10,774 bases of DNA, taken from contig NZ_CALLDG010000037.1 of assembly GCF_937999985.1 (NCBI RefSeq), forward strand, positions 1-10,774, given 5' to 3'. Of this stretch, positions 6,096-10,774 are shown piece by piece (the stretch's first letter is position 1; each line of letters opens with the position of its first letter). The notes beneath the pieces were generated by a model that was given only the letters and a program-made list of their open reading frames with translations, ran no database searches and was not told where the DNA came from. The stretch comes from an uncultured Corynebacterium sp. (GTDB lineage Bacteria > Actinomycetota > Actinomycetes > Mycobacteriales > Mycobacteriaceae). The position numbers and the translations under genes are program-made.

Positions 6096-6151
6096 CATGA
6101 GAACATACATTGTCTCGGCAACGCGCGTGTGCGTATCGCCAACAAGACTTG

Positions 6152-6157
6152 TATATT
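6152..6157 (+). promoter_or_regulatory. Candidate -10 of the fabG4-htdX operon
   Basis: TATATT is near consensus and lies about 60 bases before the fabG4 GTG, leaving a leader long enough to include the GAGGAG ribosome binding site. The -35 region is not convincing. Confidence 0.4.
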
Positions 6158-6165
6158 TCGCGCCG

Positions 6166-6189
6166 AATTGCCACCCACTGTGGCGAATT
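6166..6189. promoter_or_regulatory. Secondary inverted repeat in the fabG4 leader
   Basis: GCCAC (6170-6174) and GTGGC (6180-6184) flank a 5-base spacer, with AATT on both outer sides (6166-6169 and 6186-6189, one extra G on the right). It may be a leader hairpin or a second operator 80 bases from the main palindrome. Its sequence is unrelated to that palindrome. Confidence 0.3.
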
Positions 6190-6198
6190 TATAGACAT

Positions 6199-6204
6199 GA
6201 GGAG
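6199..6204 (+). promoter_or_regulatory. Ribosome binding site that fixes the fabG4 GTG start
   Basis: GAGGAG lies 9 nt before the GTG at 6214. It rules out the open-frame ATGs further upstream, which have no such site and would add about 48 residues unlike the family. Confidence 0.8.
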
Positions 6205-6213
6205 TTTAAGCTA

Positions 6214-7560
6214 GTGCCTGAAAACCAGGATGCATACCTGAAGTTCATCAACTCGGACCTCGGCAAGAAGATCTCCAAGCAGGCTGGCCTGCCGGTACCG
6301 ACGAAGCTGCGTCGTTACAAGGAGGGCGAGCCCGCGCTGGACGGCCGTGTTCTGCTGGGCGGTTCCGGTCGCCTGGTCGGCCGCATCGAGGAGCTGCTCG
6401 CCGACGACTACAAGGTCTCTACTTCCGCTGGCGATAACAAGTACGCCGGTCTGGTTTTTGACGCCACCGGCATCACCAAGCCGGAAGACCTCCGCCAGCT
6501 GTATGACTTCTTCCACCCGGTCATGCGCCAGCTGCAGCCCTGCGCCCGCCTGCTGGTCATCGGCACCACCCCGGAGCTGATCGACAACGCTGACGAGCGC
6601 ATCGCTCAGCGTGCCCTGGAGGGCTTCACCCGCTCCGTCGGTAAGGAGCTGCTGCGCGGCGCCACCGTCCAGCTGGTGTACACCGCCCCGGACGCTTCCG
6701 CCGACCTCGCTGGCCTGGAGTCCACCCTGCGCTTCGTCCTATCTGCCAAGTCGGCCTTCGTGGACGCTCAGGTTATTCGTGTTGACGCCCAGTCCGCGAC
6801 CGCCCCGGCCAACTGGGACAAGCCTTCCGAGGGCAAGATCGCCGTGGTCACCGGCGCTGCCCGCGGCATCGGCGCCACCATCGCAGAGGTGCTGGCTCGC
6901 GACGGTGCGAAGGTCATCTGCGTGGACGTTCCGCAGGCTGGCGAGGGCCTGGCAGAGACCGCCAACAAGGTTGGCGGCACTGCCCTGCCGCTGGACGTCA
7001 CCGCTGCCGACGCTGCGGAGAAGCTGAAGGAGCACGCGGAGGCTCGCCACGGCGGCCCGATCGACATCATCGTCCACAACGCCGGCATTACCCGCGATAA
7101 GCTGCTGGCCAACATGGACGAGGGTCGTTGGGATTCCGTCATCGCCGTCAACCTGGCGGCACCGGTGCGCATCACCGAGAAGCTGCTGGATAACGGCGGC
7201 CTGGCTGACAACGGCCGTGTCATCGGCGTGGCTTCCATCGCCGGTATCGCCGGTAACCGTGGCCAGACCAACTACGGCGCTACCAAGGCTGGCGTGATCG
7301 GCTTCGTGGATTCCTTCTCCGAGAAGCTGGCTGACCGTGGCATCACCGTCAACGCTGTGGCTCCGGGCTTCATCGAGACCCAGATGACCGCCGCCATCCC
7401 GTTCGGCACCCGCGTTGGTGGCCGTCTGCTTTCCTCCCTGCAGCAGGGTGGCGAGACCGTGGACGTCGCCGAGACCATCGCCTACTTCGCAGCTCCGGCT
7501 TCCCAGGCTGTCACCGGCAACGTTGTCCGCGTGTGTGGCCAGGCAATGCTGGGCGCCTAA
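6214..7560 (+). CDS. fabG4: High-molecular-weight NAD-dependent 3-oxoacyl reductase, FabG4 type
   Basis: This enzyme reduces 3-oxoacyl thioesters to 3-hydroxyacyl thioesters. The 448-residue protein has two parts. Residues about 40-195 form an N-terminal flavodoxin-like degenerate Rossmann domain typical of FabG4, with no nucleotide-binding glycine motif. Residues 207-448 are a full short-chain dehydrogenase/reductase domain: TGAARGIG (213-220), NAG (289-291), Asn313, Ser341, and YGATK with Tyr354 and Lys358. Asp238 after the second strand (VICVDVP) predicts a preference for NADH, as reported for M. tuberculosis FabG4 (Rv0242c, about 454 residues). The GTG start has GAGGAG at 9 nt. The gene is followed by htdX after 44 nt, clearly one operon, and divergent from fadA2. 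Unlike ordinary FabG (about 245 residues), the substrate is likely a CoA ester because the neighbours are a thiolase and a MaoC hydratase. Identification is strong. Confidence 0.94.
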   Translation: MPENQDAYLKFINSDLGKKISKQAGLPVPTKLRRYKEGEPALDGRVLLGGSGRLVGRIEELLADDYKVSTSAGDNKYAGLVFDATGITKPEDLRQLYDFFHPVMRQLQPCARLLVIGTTPELIDNADERIAQRALEGFTRSVGKELLRGATVQLVYTAPDASADLAGLESTLRFVLSAKSAFVDAQVIRVDAQSATAPANWDKPSEGKIAVVTGAARGIGATIAEVLARDGAKVICVDVPQAGEGLAETANKVGGTALPLDVTAADAAEKLKEHAEARHGGPIDIIVHNAGITRDKLLANMDEGRWDSVIAVNLAAPVRITEKLLDNGGLADNGRVIGVASIAGIAGNRGQTNYGATKAGVIGFVDSFSEKLADRGITVNAVAPGFIETQMTAAIPFGTRVGGRLLSSLQQGGETVDVAETIAYFAAPASQAVTGNVVRVCGQAMLGA

Positions 7561-7589
7561 GACGAACCCCGTCAAGCGAACTGTAGAGA

Positions 7590-7595
7590 AAGGAG
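7590..7595 (+). promoter_or_regulatory. Ribosome binding site of htdX
   Basis: AAGGAG, preceded by more A residues, lies 9 nt before the GTG at 7605 and decides that start. It lies in the 44-nt gap after fabG4. Confidence 0.8.
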
Positions 7596-7604
7596 CCACG
7601 ACCA

Positions 7605-8534
7605 GTGGTTGACTACAAGAAGCTGGATTCCATCCCAGTGCTGATGGACGAGTACCGCAACGCCGTCAAGGATGTTGTTCCGGGCGTGGGTAGCCCCCGT
7701 AGTGCCAAGGACAATCCGACGACTGCGTTCAAGGTTGAGGGCGTCAAGATCAAGGTGCCGGAGCTGGCTGCCTACAACGCGGCAACGGGCCTGCGGCTGC
7801 GCAACGAGCTGCCGATCACGTACCCGTACGTGCTGAGCTTCCCGATCGTCATGAAGATCCTGACGGCCAAGGACTCCCCCGTCAATGCCGTGGGCCTGGT
7901 GCACCTGACCAACCGCATCGAGCAGACCCGCGACCTGACCGTGGACGATGTGCTGGACATCCGCGTGCACGCGGAGAACCTGCGTCCGCACACCAAGGGT
8001 GTGCTGCTGGATGTCGTTACCGTCGTCTCCGTGGATGGCGAGGACGTGTGGAAGCAGACCAGTGGCTTCCTGTCTAAGGGTGCGAAGCTTTCCAGCTCCT
8101 CGCCTTACAAGGACAAGCAGCCGACCGACGGCCGCATTCTGGAGCCGGTTGAGTTCGATGAGTACGACGCGACCCCGTCCGCAAAGTTCCGCGTCACCCC
8201 GGCGGACATCCAGGAGTACGCGCAGGCTTCGGGTGATAAGAACCCGATCCACGTCTCCGGCGTTGGCGCGAAGGCATTCGGCTTCCCGGCCGTCATTGCG
8301 CACGGCATGTGGTCCGCTGCCACGATGCTGCGTGGCCTGGAGGGCTTGCTGCCTTCCGCTGCACGTTTCAGCGTGGAGTTCGCCAAGCCCGTTACGCTGC
8401 CGACCACCGTGGCATTCTTCGCCGAGGCTGCGGGCGACAAGGCCTACCCGCGCCCCAGCGAGTGGGATCTGCAGCTGCGCAAGGCTTCTAAGCTAAAGAC
8501 CCTGCACGCTGTGGGCAAGGTCGAAAGAATCTAG
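7605..8534 (+). CDS. htdX: MaoC-family (R)-specific enoyl hydratase / 3-hydroxyacyl dehydratase, HtdX type
   Basis: The enzyme interconverts (R)-3-hydroxyacyl and trans-2-enoyl thioesters. The 309-residue protein is a double hotdog. Residues about 10-165 are a degenerate first hotdog lacking the catalytic signature. The second (about 185-305) carries the hydratase-2 motif: DIQEYAQASGDKNPIH at 201-216, with Asp211 and His216 as the catalytic pair, then GFPAVIAHGM at 226-235. This architecture and its position after fabG4 match M. tuberculosis HtdX (Rv0241c). It starts at GTG with a strong AAGGAG. The last codons merge into three imperfect 11-bp repeats, and a strong terminator follows at 8603. 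Together FabG4 and HtdX would take a 3-oxoacyl thioester to the enoyl stage or the reverse. Identification is strong; physiological direction is unknown. Confidence 0.93.
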   Translation: MVDYKKLDSIPVLMDEYRNAVKDVVPGVGSPRSAKDNPTTAFKVEGVKIKVPELAAYNAATGLRLRNELPITYPYVLSFPIVMKILTAKDSPVNAVGLVHLTNRIEQTRDLTVDDVLDIRVHAENLRPHTKGVLLDVVTVVSVDGEDVWKQTSGFLSKGAKLSSSSPYKDKQPTDGRILEPVEFDEYDATPSAKFRVTPADIQEYAQASGDKNPIHVSGVGAKAFGFPAVIAHGMWSAATMLRGLEGLLPSAARFSVEFAKPVTLPTTVAFFAEAAGDKAYPRPSEWDLQLRKASKLKTLHAVGKVERI

Positions 8535-8563
8535 CCAGCATCGAGCCAACATCTAGCCAACGT
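8531..8563 (+). repeat. Three imperfect 11-bp tandem repeats over the htdX stop codon
   Basis: Successive units are CTAGCCAGCAT, CGAGCCAACAT and CTAGCCAACGT (8531-8541, 8542-8552, 8553-8563); each differs from the middle one by two or three bases. The first contains the htdX TAG stop. In the htdX frame, unit 3 does not add a further stop, so the array is not simply stop-codon insurance. Confidence 0.55.
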
Positions 8564-8602
8564 CGGTTTGGCGGGCAGAACTGGCTGATCACCTGCCGGT
8601 GA

Positions 8603-8643
8603 GAAAGCTCGTGGTGCGTTCCTCGCGCCACGAGCTTTCTTTT
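8603..8643 (+). terminator. Strong intrinsic terminator of fabG4-htdX
   Basis: A perfect 12-bp stem (GAAAGCTCGTGG, 8603-8614, with its complement 8628-8639) extends by four more pairs including one wobble, closing on a 5-base loop, and is followed by TTTT (8640-8643). It ends 31 bases before the convergent eccD stop and may also help stop eccD transcripts, although the opposite strand lacks a good T-run. Confidence 0.92.
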
Positions 8644-8674
8644 ATCTATCGCCAGGGTCCTAGTAGACCGACGC

Positions 8675-10180
8675 CTAACTGACCGCCCAGTAGTAGGTCA
8701 GCACACCTTGCCCGATGAGGACAATTGGGATGAATGCAAGGGACGCCACCACGTCAATGAATGTGATGACTTTGGCCATGCGGGCCTCGGCCAGTTCGTC
8801 CGGCTGACGGCTTGCGATAAAGGCTAGAACTATCAGCGAGATGACGATGACCAGGGCGGCAGCAGCCCATGGCTGCCAGCTATCAGTAGCGCTGTTGAAG
8901 ATCCACGCATTTACTCCAAACTGATCAGCGGAGTCCTTGCCAGTCTGCGATCCGTCACCTAAGAACCAATGCACGAAGCTGCCGGCGCTCGTGGCCAGGC
9001 CAATGATTCCGGCGATGAGCAGAGGGCTAATGATGCGAGCATCCGAAAAACCATTCGTACGCAGGATCAAGATGACCGCCAAAAGGGCTGCAATGAGCCC
9101 CTGTTGCCAGTAGCTGCTTGAGTTGAGAACAAGAACAATGAGGGCGCCCATGATTGTTGCGGCCCAGCTAATACCACGACTAATTGCTTCAGTGCGCAGG
9201 GCGGCAGCGCGGATGGATTCGCGGCTAATGGATTCACCTGCGTCACTGCGACGAAGCATCGCGGCAAGCCCGGTGCTACTGATGGCAAGAGTCGACGTGG
9301 TCAGTAGCATCGCGATGGGCAGCCAAGCTGTCCACGCGGCCAGCGCAAAAGGACTTGCACCAAGGAAGGTTGCCAGGCCGAAGACCGCCGCAGCAACGGC
9401 GACGATCCCGGCTGCAACCGCTGTAGCTGTCGCTTGCCTCCTCAGCGCGATCCAAGCTGCGATGGCTGCGCAGAGCGCAGTGATGCTAATTGTCCAGGCT
9501 AGTCCTGGCGCACTGTCCACGGGGCGCAACACGGCTGCAGAGACTATGAACCCAAAGATAGGCAGGGCCCACGCCAACTTCTGTGCCCACGGACGGGGCT
9601 TCCACAGGGCAATCCCGATTGCCAGGAGGGTCAGGACGGTAGCGGTCACGACGCTTGTGATTCGACCTGAATTCCACGCCTCCACAACGTGTCCGCCGGC
9701 GGACGAGCCATGCCCGAAACCAAGCCCTGCGAGGCTGCTACCCCACACACCCTTGAGTGCGACGAGGCCAACCAACGTAATAGTGGCCAACATGGTTGCC
9801 AGCAGTCCATCTGTGCGGGTGGTTCCAGACCACGCAAACTGGGAGGCTCCAATGGTGCTGCGCATTTCGGCCATGATGTCATCGACAAATGGTGCGTGGG
9901 CGGCTTCAGCTCGCTGTGACAGGTAAAGCTTGTGCCCGTCCAGCACCTCATAGTCTTCGAGAGTGCGCTCAGCGTTGATAATCCCCGTTTCTGGGGAGGA
10001 CAGCACCCACAGGTGCGCGGTGGCTTCCACGTCTGCGGTAAATTCGGAATCTGCTACTCGTCCACGGAACAGTTCCACCACGTCATCGAGGTAGTCGATG
10101 ACGGGCCTGTGTGCTGGGAGGCTGACATCCAGTTGATGGTCTTGCCAAAACACACTTAATCTCACAAACATCGCAGACAT
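8675..10180 (-). CDS. eccD: Type VII (ESX) secretion membrane component EccD
   Basis: EccD is the multi-spanning core of the ESX inner-membrane complex, present as dimers that form the membrane vestibule. The 501-residue product has the expected plan: residues about 4-90 are a ubiquitin-like (YukD) cytoplasmic domain (FVRLSVFWQDHQLDVSLP, then LDGHKLYLSQ), and a linker runs to about 122. About eleven hydrophobic segments follow (roughly 125-143, 173-193, 201-218, 228-246, 251-271, 279-301, 337-353, 360-374, 383-399, 437-456, 471-498). The C-terminus, ARMAKVITFIDVVASLAFIPI through TYYWAVS, is characteristic. I chose ATG 10180 because it begins the ubiquitin-like domain; ATG 10171 is a possible alternative, and the open frame to 10309 would overlap the eccC start. 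No Shine-Dalgarno is present. It is divergent from eccC. Identification is strong. Confidence 0.9.
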   Translation of the reverse strand: MSAMFVRLSVFWQDHQLDVSLPAHRPVIDYLDDVVELFRGRVADSEFTADVEATAHLWVLSSPETGIINAERTLEDYEVLDGHKLYLSQRAEAAHAPFVDDIMAEMRSTIGASQFAWSGTTRTDGLLATMLATITLVGLVALKGVWGSSLAGLGFGHGSSAGGHVVEAWNSGRITSVVTATVLTLLAIGIALWKPRPWAQKLAWALPIFGFIVSAAVLRPVDSAPGLAWTISITALCAAIAAWIALRRQATATAVAAGIVAVAAAVFGLATFLGASPFALAAWTAWLPIAMLLTTSTLAISSTGLAAMLRRSDAGESISRESIRAAALRTEAISRGISWAATIMGALIVLVLNSSSYWQQGLIAALLAVILILRTNGFSDARIISPLLIAGIIGLATSAGSFVHWFLGDGSQTGKDSADQFGVNAWIFNSATDSWQPWAAAALVIVISLIVLAFIASRQPDELAEARMAKVITFIDVVASLAFIPIVLIGQGVLTYYWAVS

Positions 10181-10188
10181 AGTAGTAA

Positions 10189-10194
10189 TGATTA
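10189..10194 (-). promoter_or_regulatory. Weak candidate -10 of eccD
   Basis: On the minus strand TAATCA, directly preceded by TG, ends 8 nt before the eccD ATG with no ribosome binding site between, consistent with a leaderless or very short leader. The last base departs from TANNNT, so confidence is low. I see no convincing eccC promoter in the rest of this 118-base divergent gap. Confidence 0.25.
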
Positions 10195-10298
10195 CATGGA
10201 TTGTCGTGTGGCACGTGGCTGGGTGCCCTTGTAATGCGCCTAGCGGCCGATTGTCCTGTTGATCCCCGATACGTGCGTAGAGAGTTTTTGCTGAAGTA

Positions 10299-10774
10299 AT
10301 GTCCACCAAGATTATTCACCGTCCGGCTCGCGCGAATCGAGCGATAGTGCCACAAGGGCCGTTGGAGTTGGCCCAGATTCCAACGATCCGTTCCAATGGC
10401 GCGGCGGCGAATGCGGTGACGTTCCTACTACCAGTTATTGGTGGCATGGGCATGGTGCTCATGATGATGTCGTCCGGCAACCCTATCCGCATGGCCATCG
10501 GCTCGGTGATGTTCGTGATGGTGATTGTCAGCGCGCTGGTGATGTTCGCGCGTTCGCGCACGGGCAAGCGCAAGGAGGCCGAAACAGCCCGCGTTCGTTT
10601 CTTGGAGCACCTAAAGGAAATGGAGGCGAAGGCAAAAGACAAGGCAACTGAGCAACAAAAGGTCGCGGCAATGCGCAGCCCCGAGCCAAGCGCGCTGCAG
10701 GATGCCATTCGAAACCCCTTCCGCCTGTGGGAGCGGCGCCGTAGTGACGAAGATGTGTTGGTCACCCGCATCGG
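10299..10774 (+). CDS. eccC: Type VII (ESX) secretion ATPase EccC, N-terminal fragment (3' end outside window)
   Basis: EccC is the FtsK/SpoIIIE-type ATPase that recognises ESX substrates and powers export. Only 158 codons are present. They show the family's N-terminal plan: a basic start with the RPAR motif (residues 8-11), an acidic-hydrophobic GPLELAQIP (20-28), two closely spaced transmembrane segments (about 40-58 and 65-84), then a charged cytoplasmic helix (about 88-125). A segment ending LWERRRSDEDVLVTRI (143-158) follows, matching the conserved LWERR-x-x-D-x-DFL-x-LRxG block before the first ATPase domain. Walker motifs lie beyond the window, so it cannot be told whether this is one chain with three ATPase domains or a split EccCa/EccCb. 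The start is secure: an in-frame stop at 10278 lies just upstream and ATG 10299 is the first start after it. The ribosome binding site is weak. It is divergent from eccD over 118 bases. Confidence 0.88.
   Translation, partial: MSTKIIHRPARANRAIVPQGPLELAQIPTIRSNGAAANAVTFLLPVIGGMGMVLMMMSSGNPIRMAIGSVMFVMVIVSALVMFARSRTGKRKEAETARVRFLEHLKEMEAKAKDKATEQQKVAAMRSPEPSALQDAIRNPFRLWERRRSDEDVLVTRI

Noticed and set aside
6190..6195. TATAGA as the fabG4 -10
   Set aside because: Transcription would start within or after the GAGGAG ribosome binding site, wasting it; TATATT at 6152 fits better.
6070..6213. Upstream in-frame extension of FabG4 by 48 residues
   Set aside because: No ribosome binding site, residues unlike the family, and it runs through the palindrome and promoter region.
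6739..7599. Long minus-strand open frames opposite fabG4 and htdX
   Set aside because: Shadows of two strongly identified genes; no independent protein features.
9123..9926. 267-codon plus-strand open frame opposite eccD
   Set aside because: Ala/Arg-rich antisense of transmembrane codons; EccD on the minus strand explains the region.
10205..10235. GGCAC/GTGCC short inverted repeat in the eccD-eccC gap
   Set aside because: Only 5 bp with an 8-base spacer; expected by chance in GC-rich DNA.

Overview
The window is high-GC actinobacterial DNA, most likely from a Corynebacterium or a close mycolic-acid-forming relative. The evidence is a FadA2/FabG4/HtdX-type lipid gene set with the same divergent layout as Mycobacterium tuberculosis Rv0243/Rv0242c/Rv0241c, the type VII (ESX) secretion components EccD and EccC, a secreted DUF4185 protein of the family linked to D-arabinan cleavage, GTG starts, and several promoters placed so that the mRNA would be leaderless. 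The species cannot be fixed from the sequence. There is no rRNA, tRNA, insertion sequence, CRISPR array or prophage gene, and no stretch longer than about 200 bases lacks a gene.

Layout. (1) 1-1346 minus: the N-terminal two thirds of uvrB, divergent from (2) 1432-2376 plus, a secreted DUF218/YdcF-like protein. (3) 2381-2965 minus: coaE, convergent with the previous gene, the stop codons being 4 bases apart. (4) 2982-3329 minus: a 115-residue secreted protein of unknown function, 16 bases upstream of coaE and probably co-transcribed with it. (5) 3391-4644 plus: a secreted DUF4185 protein (candidate endo-D-arabinanase), divergent from gene 4 across 61 bases with promoter-like elements in both directions. 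(6) 4697-6013 minus: a FadA2-type thiolase, divergent over 200 bases from (7) fabG4 (6214-7560 plus) and (8) htdX (7605-8534 plus), which form an operon ending in a strong intrinsic terminator. (9) 8675-10180 minus: eccD, divergent from (10) eccC, which starts at 10299 and runs off the window.

How the parts fit. Thiolase, 3-oxoacyl reductase and MaoC hydratase/dehydratase supply three of the four steps of an acyl-CoA elongation or beta-oxidation cycle; the acyl-CoA dehydrogenase step is not encoded here. A near-perfect 22-bp palindrome (6065-6086) between the divergent lipid genes is the best regulatory-site candidate in the window. The DUF4185 protein, the DUF218 protein, the small secreted protein and the ESX components all point to the cell envelope. 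UvrB and CoaE are housekeeping (nucleotide excision repair, coenzyme A synthesis).

I found no wholly new multi-gene system. The most promising leads are the 22-bp palindrome, the DUF4185 gene with an inverted repeat on its own start codon and its divergently encoded small secreted neighbour, and the repeated -10 / 7-nt / ATG layout at three start sites.
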